64,000 bases of DNA from VFKI01 sp033762075 (GTDB lineage: Bacteria > Pseudomonadota > Gammaproteobacteria > DSM-16500). The translations under genes and the position numbers were made by a program. Of this stretch, positions 54,482-63,924 are shown in pieces. The stretch covers positions 50,372 through 114,371 of the forward strand of contig JANRLY010000040.1 of NCBI GenBank assembly GCA_033762075.1, in the 5' to 3' direction. The notes under the pieces are model-generated. The model was not told the origin of the DNA and ran no database searches. It worked only from the letters and a program-made list of their open reading frames with translations. Within the stretch, counting starts at the first letter, position 1, and each line of letters opens with the position of its first letter.

Positions 54482-54864
54482 GACGTCGCTTGCTTCTTAC
54501 TATGCACGAGTAAATCAATTGCCATGAGTAACGCAGCATTATCAATGGGTTTTTCAAATGAAATGGATGCGCCGAGAGACTCTGAGAGATCTAGATAACC
54601 CATTGGATCTAAACGACCGCCGCCAGAGATGGCAATGACTTCCATGTCGGGATGTTTATTGTGGACTTCTGAGATTAAAGTGATACCGCTTTTTTTCGGC
54701 ATAATGATGTCTGTTACCATGATGTCAGGTTTGGTGCGGCGTAAAATTTCTGTGGCTTCTTCGCCGTTGGCTGCTGTATCCACGATATGAGAGGCGCGTG
54801 TCAGTACTTGGCATAACATATCACGGACTAAATCATCATCTTCGACGAGTAAAATTCTAGCCAT
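54478..54864 (-). CDS. Stand-alone response regulator receiver
   Basis: This 128-residue receiver has acidic residues E8-D9-D10, phosphoacceptor Asp52 in IMVTDIIMP, switch Ser in AISGGG and Lys in SFEKPI. AAGGAG lies 7 bases before the ATG at 54864; a longer frame to 54915 lies inside the kinase. It overlaps the kinase gene by 8 bases. No output domain exists, so it signals by protein contact, or the kinase is part of a relay. Confidence 0.92.
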   Translation of the reverse strand: MARILLVEDDDLVRDMLCQVLTRASHIVDTAANGEEATEILRRTKPDIMVTDIIMPKKSGITLISEVHNKHPDMEVIAISGGGRLDPMGYLDLSESLGASISFEKPIDNAALLMAIDLLVHSKKQATS

Positions 54865-55900
54865 GTTTTTCTCCTTGCTCATTGTATTCAGGTAACAAAA
54901 TGGTAAATGTTGCACCGTGGCCTGGTTGACTATCTACTAAGATATCACCTTTATGCTCTGTGACAATGGTATGCACAGTCGATAATCCTAAGCCAGTCCC
55001 GCGCCCAACTTCTTTGGTTGTAAAAAAGGGTTCAAAAATTCTTTCGAGGGTGGGGGCATCCATGCCATGGCCCGTATCCTTAAATTTAATTTTGCAATAA
55101 TGGGTATGCTGGTGGGCATCAGTCAAATGTTTAACGTGAGCGCTGTCATGAGAAATACGTTCGACAGTGATGGTAATCGTGCCTTCTCCTTCCATGGCAT
55201 CTATTGCATTGGTGATGATATTGACGATGACTTGATGTAATTGAGTTTGATTGCCCAAAATAATGGAATCTTCAGTCGCGGGATGGTAGTCAATGATGAT
55301 GCTGGCTGGAATGGTTGGGAGTAATAATGCTAACACTCCTTCGATCGTTTCTTTCATGTGGATGGGTTTAAACTCATGATGTTGACGACGGCTGAATGCC
55401 AGAATACGTGAAACTAGTTCTTGTCCGCGTTTAGCGGCATCGAGTACTTTGCTGAGGTTTTGATGGAGGACGCTATCAGCAGGGACGTCTTCGCGTGCCA
55501 TCTCAACATAGCCCATGATGGCATAAAGCACATTATTAAAATCATGCGCGATACCGCCCGCGAGTGTGCCAATGGCTTGCAATTTTTGGCCTTGTAATAA
55601 GGCTTTTTCGAGTTTTTGACGGGATTCCTCAATGACTAAGCGTTCGGCAATTTCTTCTTGGTAGTGTTTTTCGGTGATGGTGAGATCAATTCTATGTTGT
55701 TTATTCAGGCGTGCAAGGTAGGTAATAAACACTAGACCCAATGTGATTAAAATGCCTAATAAGAGATGAACGAGGCTGTCAGGGTAATCGGGGGCAGGTA
55801 AATAGAGTGCAATCAAGCATGAGAAGGTCAAGCCAATAATTGCTACAAAGATGCAGGGTAGCAATACTTTGCGGCCTTTTTCTGCATGATTGTCTTCCAT
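54857..55900 (-). CDS. NtrB-like membrane histidine kinase
   Basis: This 347-residue kinase has two N-terminal membrane segments (residues about 14-34 and 42-62), a coiled coil, the H box GTLAGGIAHDFNNVLYAIMG, N box IVNIITNAIDAMEG, and G boxes FKDTGHGMD and GTGLGLSTVHTI. GIAHDFNN is typical of kinases paired with stand-alone CheY-like receivers, as here. There is no recognisable sensor domain. Confidence 0.92.
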   Translation of the reverse strand: MEDNHAEKGRKVLLPCIFVAIIGLTFSCLIALYLPAPDYPDSLVHLLLGILITLGLVFITYLARLNKQHRIDLTITEKHYQEEIAERLVIEESRQKLEKALLQGQKLQAIGTLAGGIAHDFNNVLYAIMGYVEMAREDVPADSVLHQNLSKVLDAAKRGQELVSRILAFSRRQHHEFKPIHMKETIEGVLALLLPTIPASIIIDYHPATEDSIILGNQTQLHQVIVNIITNAIDAMEGEGTITITVERISHDSAHVKHLTDAHQHTHYCKIKFKDTGHGMDAPTLERIFEPFFTTKEVGRGTGLGLSTVHTIVTEHKGDILVDSQPGHGATFTILLPEYNEQGEKHG

Positions 55901-56011
55901 AAACGCCCATATCCCTTGAGAACGACTATTTAGATAGCTTAATCGATTCAGCGGATTGAGGCTATAACTCCATTAATATATACTGCTGCATGGCTCTGAG
56001 AGGTATTATGA

Positions 56012-59000
56012 ATGCGGCTTAACAAAATCAAGCTTTCTGGTTTTAAATCATTTGTCGACCCTGTCAGTATTCCTATTCAGGGGAATCTTGTCGCAATTGT
56101 CGGCCCAAACGGTTGTGGTAAATCAAATATCATTGATGCCATTTCTTGGGTTATGGGTGAAAGCTCAGCGAAATATTTACGTGGCGAATCGTTAATTGAC
56201 GTTATTTTCAATGGCTCGACTACGCGCAAGCCTGTGGGGCAAGCATCGGTTGAACTGGTCTTTGATAATCAAGATGGCACCATTGGCGGTGAATATGCCA
56301 GTTATGCCGAGATTTCTATTCGTCGTTCGATTAATCGTAATGCTGAATCCAGTTGGTACCTCAATGGTGCACGTTGCCGTCGTCGCGATATTTTAGATAT
56401 TTTCATGGGTACCGGGTTAGGGCCGCGGAGTTATTCTATCATTGGCCAAAACATGATTTCGCGCATCATCGAAGCCAAACCCGAAGAAATGCGCACTTAC
56501 CTCGAAGAAGCCGCTGGTATTTCACGCTATCGTGAACGCCGTCGTGAAACTGAAAATCGCATTCAACATACACGCGAAAACATGGCTCGCTTAGATGACA
56601 TTCGGACTGAACTCGATCAACAACTCAGCACACTCAAACGTCAAGCAGAGGCGGCTGAAAAATACAAAATCTTAAAACGCCAAGAACGAGCTTTTCGTGC
56701 CAGTGCTTTAGCAGCGCAATGGCGACAATTAGACTCAAAGCGTGTTGATTTATCATTGCAGATACAGCAGCAAGAAACGGGCTTAGAAGCAAAACAAACC
56801 GAAGCCTTAGAAGTGAGTTTAGCCATCGATAATATGCGTGAATCTGCGCGCGAATCCACCGAAGCTTTCCAAGAAGTGCAACGTCGATTTTATGCGGCAG
56901 GTAATGAAATTACGCGGATCGAGCAAGACATTCACCACACCCAAGAAAAAGAGCGCATGTGGCGTGCCGATCTCGAACAAGCTACACGCGATTGCCAAGA
57001 CGCTGAAAAATCACTCAGTGAAACAGAAGCTGCATTGGTTGTGCTCTCTGAAGAGTTAGCAACACTTGAGCCAGAACAACAAGCTGCACGTGACAAATTA
57101 GCGGCTATTCGATCTGTGTATCAAACAGCTGACACAGCGATGCAAGCTTGGCAGCAACAATGGGATACATTAAGCCAGCAGTTATCTCAATCGAGTGAAA
57201 TGGCGCGTGTTGAACAAACCCGTGTGACATTGCTCGAACAAAAAATATCACAATTAACAGCGCGCGAAGCGGTGCTTGCACAAGAGCAAACACAGTCAAA
57301 TGCTGTGGAGCTTGAAAAAGAGTTAAGTGAATTAAGTGTTTCTTCCAATCAATTCGAACAACACATGCAAGCGCAACAAAATGAATTGACAGCATTGCGC
57401 GAAAACCTTTCTGCAACGAATAAAACCTTACAAGATAAAACGCGTCAATTAGACGGCGTGCGTCAAGAACTTCAGCAATTGCATGGACGTCGTTCATCAC
57501 TCGAAGCCTTACAACAAACCGCACTTGGTCAACGCGACAATCATATTGTCGATTGGTTGAAGCAACAACATTTGCAAGATCAACCACGCCTTGCTGCGGG
57601 TGTAAAAGTTGCAAAAGGTTGGGAAAATGCCGTTGAAAAAGTCTTAGGGATTTATTTACAAGCAGTGTGCGTTGATGATGTGTCTGCTTTTAAAGATCAA
57701 CTGATGCAATTCAAAGAAGGTACATTGTGTTTATTTACTAAATCTTCCGAGACAGCAAAATCTTCTATTCAAGCGGAAACATTGCTTAGCAAGATTACAA
57801 CCGATTGGCAACTCGATGGTTTATTGGCAGGCGTTTATATTGCCGAAGATTTAGATCAAGCGATTGCTTTATCTAAAAAATTGGCAGCGCATGAATCTAT
57901 TATCACGCGTGAAGGCATTTGGATTGGACCTTCTTGGTTAAAAGTCTTACGTGAAAATAATCCTGCAGCAGGTGTGTTTCAACGCGAACAAGAACTTGCT
58001 GCGCTGGCGATTCAATGCAATGAGCTCAGTAAATCACAGCAATCGCTCGAAACTGAAATAGCAGAGTGTCGCACACAAATCGAATCTCTCGAAAAATCAC
58101 GAGATGCTTTACAGGTTCAATTAAACGAAACTACCTCAGAAGCTTCCCGCGTACGTACGCAGCAAAAAATGCAGCAACAACGATTAACAGAATGGCGTGA
58201 ACGTATTGCGCGCGTGACACAAGAGCAAGCTGACACGAGCAAACAACTCACAGACATGCGAGAAGAACACACAACAGCGCGTGCAACTTGGCAGCAAGCC
58301 ATGCAAAACTTAGAATCATTAACCAAACAACGTGATCAATTATCAGAAGAACGCGATCGTTTGCGTGCTTCTGTGTCTGAGAGTCGCCAAGCTGTTGAAG
58401 AAGCTCGTGAAAAGTTGCATCAATTCGAGCTTACCTTCCAAAGCGCGCAAGCAAAATATACTTCTCATCAGCAATCTCTTGAACGCATGAAAACGCGGAA
58501 GGCGACATACATTGAACGTAAAGCTCTTCTTGAAGGTGAAGCAGATAATTTATCTTCTTTGAGTGAACTTGATGCCGAGTTAAAAAATGCATTAACAGAA
58601 CGTATTAAAATAGAAGAAGAACTGAATGCGCGACGAGCAACTAATGATGTGATTGCACTAGAATTGCGTGAGCTTGAAGTGAAACGACATGAATGTGATG
58701 AAGCCACTGAAAAAGTCCGTGCTGCATTAAATACTTTGCGTCTCGAAGGCGAGGGTCTCAGAGTGCGTGCAGATGGCGTTATTCAGCAGCTTGAAGAAAT
58801 TCAAATGCACATTGAGACTGTGTTAGCAGAATTACCTGAAGAAGAAGTAAATCCACAAACGTATCAAGATCAATACGAACAAGTTGTTCGACGTATTTCG
58901 AGATTAGGGCCGATTAATTTAATTGCCATCGAAGAATATGCAACGTGTTCTGAGCGTAAACAATTCCTTGATCGTCAATATACTGATCTGCAATCAGGAT

Positions 59001-59518
59001 TGAGTACTCTCGAAAATGCCATCGCAAAAATTGATCGTGAAACACGCACACGTTTCCGCGAAACATTTGACAAAGTGAATGGGCGTTTCCAAGAACTTTT
59101 CCCCACTGTTTTTGGCGGTGGCCGTGCTTACCTTGAATTGACAAGCGATAATCTTTTAGAAACTGGCATCACGGTGATGGCATGTCCGCCCGGTAAACGT
59201 AACAGTACCATTCATCTTTTATCCGGCGGTGAAAAAGCTTTAACAGCAATCGCTTTAGTCTTTTCGATTTTCTATTTAAATCCTGCGCCATTCTGCTTAC
59301 TGGATGAAGTGGATGCGCCGCTGGATGATGCTAATATTGGTCGCTTCTGTGATTTAGTGAAAACAATGGCAGAAAAAACGCAATTCATTTTCATTAGTCA
59401 CAATAAATTGGCTATCAATATGGGTGAACAACTCATGGGTGTCACAATGGGTGAGCCTGGGGTGTCACGTCTCGTGAGTGTGAACGTTGAGGAAGCAGTG
59501 AGTCTTGCAGGGACTTGA
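56012..59518 (+). CDS. smc: Chromosome segregation protein SMC
   Basis: This 1168-residue ATPase has Walker A VAIVGPNGCGKSNIIDAI, the ABC signature LSGGEKALTAIAL, Walker B APFCLLDEVDAPLDD and the D loop. Two long coiled coils flank a hinge near residues 520-640. It condenses and segregates the chromosome. GAGAGGT precedes the ATG. SMC rather than MukB, with zipA and ligA downstream, is the order found in Legionella, Pseudomonas and relatives. Confidence 0.97.
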   Translation: MRLNKIKLSGFKSFVDPVSIPIQGNLVAIVGPNGCGKSNIIDAISWVMGESSAKYLRGESLIDVIFNGSTTRKPVGQASVELVFDNQDGTIGGEYASYAEISIRRSINRNAESSWYLNGARCRRRDILDIFMGTGLGPRSYSIIGQNMISRIIEAKPEEMRTYLEEAAGISRYRERRRETENRIQHTRENMARLDDIRTELDQQLSTLKRQAEAAEKYKILKRQERAFRASALAAQWRQLDSKRVDLSLQIQQQETGLEAKQTEALEVSLAIDNMRESARESTEAFQEVQRRFYAAGNEITRIEQDIHHTQEKERMWRADLEQATRDCQDAEKSLSETEAALVVLSEELATLEPEQQAARDKLAAIRSVYQTADTAMQAWQQQWDTLSQQLSQSSEMARVEQTRVTLLEQKISQLTAREAVLAQEQTQSNAVELEKELSELSVSSNQFEQHMQAQQNELTALRENLSATNKTLQDKTRQLDGVRQELQQLHGRRSSLEALQQTALGQRDNHIVDWLKQQHLQDQPRLAAGVKVAKGWENAVEKVLGIYLQAVCVDDVSAFKDQLMQFKEGTLCLFTKSSETAKSSIQAETLLSKITTDWQLDGLLAGVYIAEDLDQAIALSKKLAAHESIITREGIWIGPSWLKVLRENNPAAGVFQREQELAALAIQCNELSKSQQSLETEIAECRTQIESLEKSRDALQVQLNETTSEASRVRTQQKMQQQRLTEWRERIARVTQEQADTSKQLTDMREEHTTARATWQQAMQNLESLTKQRDQLSEERDRLRASVSESRQAVEEAREKLHQFELTFQSAQAKYTSHQQSLERMKTRKATYIERKALLEGEADNLSSLSELDAELKNALTERIKIEEELNARRATNDVIALELRELEVKRHECDEATEKVRAALNTLRLEGEGLRVRADGVIQQLEEIQMHIETVLAELPEEEVNPQTYQDQYEQVVRRISRLGPINLIAIEEYATCSERKQFLDRQYTDLQSGLSTLENAIAKIDRETRTRFRETFDKVNGRFQELFPTVFGGGRAYLELTSDNLLETGITVMACPPGKRNSTIHLLSGGEKALTAIALVFSIFYLNPAPFCLLDEVDAPLDDANIGRFCDLVKTMAEKTQFIFISHNKLAINMGEQLMGVTMGEPGVSRLVSVNVEEAVSLAGT

Positions 59519-59548
59519 GGCGTAGTCGAAATCAGTATTTGCTTAATC

Positions 59549-59644
59549 CGTCATTGCGAGGAGGGCAAATTCAGTTTCGACGAAGCAATCCAGTTTTAAA
59601 GACTGGATCGTTACAGCTAAACGCTCCGCCCCCTCGCGATGACG
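59549..59644. repeat. CGTCATTGCGAG-type dispersed repeat
   Basis: CGTCATTGCGAG (59549-59560) and CTCGCGATGACG (59633-59644) pair with one mismatch, and inside them ATCCAG and CTGGAT form a second hairpin. This widespread element type lies between smc and zipA. A partial match to CGTCATCGCGAG also appears at 63202-63213. Confidence 0.8.
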
Positions 59645-59684
59645 ATTTGTAGCAAATGATAGAATATTTTGAAGGGAGCACAGC

Positions 59685-60317
59685 ATGGATAGCTATCTCG
59701 GGCAGGGTCTATTTTGGATTAGTATTTTTGCTTTATTGTTTATGATTTCGGTATTTGCTGAGGATTGGTTCAAAAAACATAAGCACAAAATGAGCACGTT
59801 ATTTTCCCGCGCTAGTTCAGGGAGTTATAATTATTTTGCGCAATCCACACAAGACAAACAAACCGACAAGAATGCTTTATTAGTCTTAAGTGTCATGGCT
59901 AAACCTGGTCATCCTTTCGGTTCCTATGATTTATTGCAAGCGATTTCAGCAGCAGGCTTACAATACGGTGATATGAATATTTTTCATTATTATCCTGAAT
60001 ACAGCATGCAAGAAAGAGATCAACGATCACCTTTGTTCAGTTTAGTTTCTGCAGAAGAACCAGGTGATTTTAATCTGGATCAAATAGGTAATTTTTCTTG
60101 TCAGGGTCTCATGTTATTTATGCAATTGAATCGTTCAGAAAATGTGCGTACTACTTTTCAATTAATGTTAAGTGTGGCCGAGCATTTAGCTGAAGACTTA
60201 GAGGCTCAACTTTGTGCAGATCCAAAAACACCTTGGACGCATGAAATCGAAGAAAAATATCTGCAGAAAATTGCACAATTTCAACCTGCTGGAATGTCAT
60301 ATTTATCCTCGCCATAA
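59685..60317 (+). CDS. zipA: Cell division protein ZipA (short form)
   Basis: This 210-residue protein has an N-terminal membrane anchor (LFWISIFALLFMISVFAEDWF), a short basic linker and a C-terminal ZipA FtsZ-binding domain (LLVLSVMAKPGHPFGSYDLL; GLMLFMQLNRSEN; MLSVAEHLAEDLEAQL). The E. coli protein has a Pro/Gln-rich linker more than 100 residues longer. The place between smc and ligA supports the call. GAAGGGAG precedes the ATG. Confidence 0.9.
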   Translation: MDSYLGQGLFWISIFALLFMISVFAEDWFKKHKHKMSTLFSRASSGSYNYFAQSTQDKQTDKNALLVLSVMAKPGHPFGSYDLLQAISAAGLQYGDMNIFHYYPEYSMQERDQRSPLFSLVSAEEPGDFNLDQIGNFSCQGLMLFMQLNRSENVRTTFQLMLSVAEHLAEDLEAQLCADPKTPWTHEIEEKYLQKIAQFQPAGMSYLSSP

Positions 60318-60461
60318 TTTGCGCTTTTGGGCGCGGAGATGCGGGTCAGATTACTTTGAAAAAAGTACACACATAGTGATTCATATGTAGGTATTTATTA
60401 CAATGCAATATGATCCGCAGATATGATGCCTAAAGGTGTAAGTTGTGGCGAGGAGAGGTAT

Positions 60462-62465
60462 GTGAGTATTGAGAAGAAGGTTATTGAACTCCGGAATAAA
60501 ATAGAAGATCACAATTATCGTTATTATGTGTTAGATGATCCGATTATTTCAGATGCTGAATATGATGCTTTATTTCGTGAATTGCAAACATTAGAAAAGG
60601 CACATCCTGAATATATTTCAGACGATTCTCCCACTAAACGGGTCGGCGCAAAACCTTTAAAAACATTTCCTGAAATCCAACATGTTGTGCCTATGCTCTC
60701 GCTCGATAATGCTTTTTCTGATGAGGATGTGAATGATTTTTCAGAACGCATTATTGATCGTCTCAAAATTCATGCAGCAATTGAATTTACCGCTGAACCG
60801 AAATTAGATGGTGTTGCGGTTTCCTTGGTGTATGAAAAAGGAAAATTAAAAACCGCTGCAACGCGTGGCGATGGTGTTACTGGAGAGGATATTACGAATA
60901 ATGTGCGTACGATTAGGATGATTCCTTTACACTTGCGTGGTAAAGGACATCCTAATTTGTTGGAAGTACGTGGTGAGGTATATATTCCAAAAGAAGGATT
61001 TGCTGCGTTAAACGATTATGCAGCAAAACATCATGAAAAAATATTTGCTAATCCGCGCAATGCAGCGGCAGGGAGTTTGCGACAACTAGATCCAGCAGTC
61101 ACAGCAAAACGACCGCTTGCTTTTTTTGGCCATGGGTTGGGTTTAGTGGAAGGTGGTGATTTACCAGATACGCAATATGACATCATGATGCAATTGCACA
61201 CTTGGGGATTGCGTGTTAGTCCAGATTTAAAAAAAGTCACAGGTATCGAAGCATGTTTGCACTATTATAAAAAAATGGCTGAAAAACGCGAACACTTACC
61301 GTATGAAATAGATGGTGTTGTTTATAAAGTGAATTCAATTGCCTTACAAAAAAAATTAGGATTTATTTCTCGCGCGCCGCGTTGGGCGATTGCACATAAA
61401 TTTCCTGCTGAAGAAGTCGTGACAACACTTAATGCGGTCGAATTTCAAGTCGGACGTACAGGTGCATTAACCCCGGTCGCACGTTTAGAGCCAGTTTTTG
61501 TGGCTGGGGTCACAATTAGTAATGCCACATTGCACAACATGGATGAAATCGTACGCAAAGATATTCGGATCGGTGATCGTGTTGTTGTGCGTCGTGCTGG
61601 AGACGTTATTCCTCAAGTGGTGCGTGCATTAACTCAACATCGTCCAGTGAATGCTAAAAAAATTCATTTACCCAAAACATGTCCTGTGTGTCATTCGGCG
61701 ATTGAACACATCGAAGAAATGGCAGTAACCCGTTGCACGGGTGGGCTTTTCTGTGCAGCACAGCGCAAAGAGGCTATTCGTCATTTTGCCAGTCGCAGAG
61801 CAATGGATATTGTTGGATTAGGCGATAAAATCATTGAGAAATTAGTCGATACTGGTCGTGTTAAAACGGTCGCAGACTTATATCATTTAACCCTAAATGA
61901 TTTGGCTGAGCTTGAACGCATGGCAGAAAAATCTGCGCAAAATCTTTTAGATGAATTAGAAAAAAGTAAATCTACAACTTTTCAGCGCTTTTTATATGCA
62001 TTAGGTATTCGTGAAGTAGGTGAGGCCACTGCGCGTCAATTAGCTTTGCATTTTGGTGATTTGAAACCTTTAATGTCTGCAACGGAAGAAGCGTTACAAG
62101 AAATTCAAGATGTAGGTCCGGTGGTTGCAAAACATATTGTTACCTTTTTTCAAGAAAAGCACAATTGCGATGTGATTTATGCGTTGATTAAAGCAGGTGT
62201 TCGCTGGGATCCCATTGTTATTGATCATAAAAAATTATTTCTTTCGGGTAAAACATTTGTATTAACTGGCACTTTAAATACTTTAACGCGCGATGAAGCT
62301 AAAGAAAAATTGCAAGAAGTGGGCGCAAAAGTTTCTGGGAGTGTATCGCCTAAAACAGATTATGTTGTTGCCGGTAGTGATGCGGGGTCTAAATTAAAAA
62401 AAGCTGAATCTTTAGGTGTGAAGATTTTAGATGAAGCGGCATTGATCAAGATGTTGGAAGGGTAG
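60462..62465 (+). CDS. ligA: NAD-dependent DNA ligase LigA
   Basis: This 667-residue ligase seals nicks during replication and repair. I chose GTG at 60462: GAGGAGAGG lies just upstream and the sequence (VSIEKKVIELRNKIEDHNYR) fits the usual N-terminus; an ATG at 60423 would add 13 residues. The active Lys is in AEPKLDGVAVSL; zinc cysteines are in KTCPVCHS, RCTGG and LFCAA; HhH repeats and a C-terminal BRCT domain (LSGKTFVLTGTLNTLTRDEA) follow. Confidence 0.96.
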   Translation: MSIEKKVIELRNKIEDHNYRYYVLDDPIISDAEYDALFRELQTLEKAHPEYISDDSPTKRVGAKPLKTFPEIQHVVPMLSLDNAFSDEDVNDFSERIIDRLKIHAAIEFTAEPKLDGVAVSLVYEKGKLKTAATRGDGVTGEDITNNVRTIRMIPLHLRGKGHPNLLEVRGEVYIPKEGFAALNDYAAKHHEKIFANPRNAAAGSLRQLDPAVTAKRPLAFFGHGLGLVEGGDLPDTQYDIMMQLHTWGLRVSPDLKKVTGIEACLHYYKKMAEKREHLPYEIDGVVYKVNSIALQKKLGFISRAPRWAIAHKFPAEEVVTTLNAVEFQVGRTGALTPVARLEPVFVAGVTISNATLHNMDEIVRKDIRIGDRVVVRRAGDVIPQVVRALTQHRPVNAKKIHLPKTCPVCHSAIEHIEEMAVTRCTGGLFCAAQRKEAIRHFASRRAMDIVGLGDKIIEKLVDTGRVKTVADLYHLTLNDLAELERMAEKSAQNLLDELEKSKSTTFQRFLYALGIREVGEATARQLALHFGDLKPLMSATEEALQEIQDVGPVVAKHIVTFFQEKHNCDVIYALIKAGVRWDPIVIDHKKLFLSGKTFVLTGTLNTLTRDEAKEKLQEVGAKVSGSVSPKTDYVVAGSDAGSKLKKAESLGVKILDEAALIKMLEG

Positions 62466-62622
62466 TTTTTTAAAGCTTCTCTCTTTGAAAAGGGAGTACC
62501 TCAATGCTTCCCCCTTTTTCAAAGGGGGATCGAGGGGGATTTATAAAAAAGCATTTTAAAAAATCCCTCCTACCTCCCTTTTTCAAAGGGAGAAGAGAGC
62601 GACGAAGTGGGCCAATTCATTT
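62466..62622. repeat. CCCTTT-CAAAGGG repeat cluster, second copy
   Basis: The start of the 311-base gap after ligA holds inverted CCCTTT/AAAGGG units. The block 62507-62550 is the inverse of 52010-52053 with one substitution (CTCGATC versus CTCAATC). Another shorter unit, CTCCCTTTTTCAAAGGGAG, ends near 62592. No coding frame is supported here. Confidence 0.9.
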
Positions 62623-62735
62623 ATTAACCGCCGTCGTCCCGCGACTTGTTCGCGGGATCCAGTGACCTTGTTATTTCTGGATCCCGCGCATTAAGCGCGG
62701 GACGGCGGCGGTTAATATAAGTCGCGGGACGACGG
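62623..62735. repeat. Nested GC-rich inverted repeat (double REP hairpin)
   Basis: Arms 62623-62643 and 62696-62716 are 21 bases each with one mismatch. Inside, CGCGGGATCCAG (62651-62662) pairs exactly with CTGGATCCCGCG (62677-62688). A further copy of GTCGCGGGACGACGG (62721-62735) is the exact inverse of 62631-62645. It has the layout of a two-part palindromic mosaic element. Confidence 0.85.
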
Positions 62736-62776
62736 CAGTTTTGTTGAAGCTCTGCGGAATAGGAAAGAATATTTTC

Positions 62777-63169
62777 TTAGTATTTAAACTCTTTAGAGGA
62801 TTCATTCTCAGAGATTTCGACTTCAAGTGCCTGTGGTTTACTATCTTTATTTTTGAACACACCAATGCTTTTAAGATAGTTGCTCAGACTTGTTGCTTTT
62901 TCTTCGGCTTGCATTTCATTTTTGAAGGCATAGATTTCAGCGCTCAATGCAAGGGCGAAACTGATAATTGGCAAAGTGAATTTACGTTTGCTATTTCTAT
63001 CACTCAATATACCGAATCCTTTTCCAAGCTCTTTGCAAAAAGAAAGTAAACTAATGACTGTAAGCGCACGAGAAGCATAACGTGCATATTTGGCATGAGT
63101 TCTTAAAGTGTTAAGTTTTTTCTCTTTGTGTTCAATTTGTTCGATAGATAACGTTTGATCTTGATTCAT
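62777..63169 (-). CDS. Hypothetical small membrane protein
   Basis: This 130-residue protein starts at ATG 63169 (MNQDQTLSIEQIEHKEKK) with AAGGAA upstream; the longer frame to 63238 is translated from a repeat hairpin. It has a basic helical N-terminus (LNTLRTHAKYARYASRALTV), one or two hydrophobic segments (ALTVISLLSF; FTLPIISFALALSAEIYAF) and an acidic C-terminus (EVEISENESSKEF). No family is recognised. It may be co-transcribed with the interrupted gene to its right, apart from a hairpin between them. Confidence 0.65.
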   Translation of the reverse strand: MNQDQTLSIEQIEHKEKKLNTLRTHAKYARYASRALTVISLLSFCKELGKGFGILSDRNSKRKFTLPIISFALALSAEIYAFKNEMQAEEKATSLSNYLKSIGVFKNKDSKPQALEVEISENESSKEFKY

Positions 63170-63208
63170 GGTTTTTTCCTTATCAGTGACAATGGTTTCT
63201 CCGTCATC

Positions 63209-63234
63209 GCGAGACCGTGAAGTCTTGGTCTCGC
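63209..63234 (-). terminator. Hairpin between two hypothetical genes
   Basis: GCGAGACC and GGTCTCGC form an exact 8-bp stem with a 10-base loop. No strong T-tract follows on the minus strand. It overlaps a partial CGTCATCGCGAG repeat, so it could be a repeat serving as an attenuator or terminator. Confidence 0.45.
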
Positions 63235-63249
63235 GCATAAATTTCTGTA

Positions 63250-63924
63250 TTACCTCATAGGTCTAGGTGAGCTTGTTTTTTCTTCTTCTGCTTGTTCTGA
63301 ATGCAGCTCCTTTTCGCGGATCTCTTTCTTAATTAACTCGACTAATAAATCTGTGCCTTCTCCAAGTCTATTAGTAGATAAACTTTTAATCAGACGCGTA
63401 GAACATTCTGTTCGATCATTTTCTTGCATGATGGATAACAGGTTTACCATTAATTTTGCATAAGAATTCGCAGATTCTTCAAAGCGCGAAATCCATTGAA
63501 ATGACAAATGGTGCTCTATTAATTCAAATACATTTTTTGCAGCTTCTGGGTATTCAATGTAGTGAACTGCGAGATCAATCGCTTCAAAATATAAAGTAAT
63601 GTTATTACTAAAAGGCATCGAATTTATAATATCGATGATGCCTTTTAAGCAAGATAATTTATTTTCATCCGACGGTAAATACATAAATAAACCAATTAAT
63701 CCAAGAACAAGTTCGTGATTAAATTCAGTTGGGTTATTGTCATTCCTCAGATTAGAGAAGAACATTGATAAAAGCCCTACACTATTTGATGGTGTATTTA
63801 CACTTGCGTAGGCAGCGAGTTTTAAAAAGTATTTTAGTGCAGTTTTTTGTTGCTCAGGAGTATAGTGACCCCCGCAATTTAGACCACCCAAACTGAGAAT
63901 TTTGAGAGATAATAGCCCTCCCAT
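63250..63924 (-). pseudogene. Hypothetical gene interrupted by an insertion sequence
   Basis: The frame gives 224 residues, but the first 20 (MGGLLSLKILSLGGLNCGGH) come from the left end of an insertion sequence that starts near 63866. The native part starts at about TPEQQKTALKYFLKLAAY and is helical, with repeated Leu-rich helices and an acidic, polar tail (EQAEEEKTSSPRPMR). No family is recognised; helical-repeat proteins of this kind are common in Legionellales, some as secreted effectors, but this is speculation. The true 5' end should lie beyond the insertion. Confidence 0.7.
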
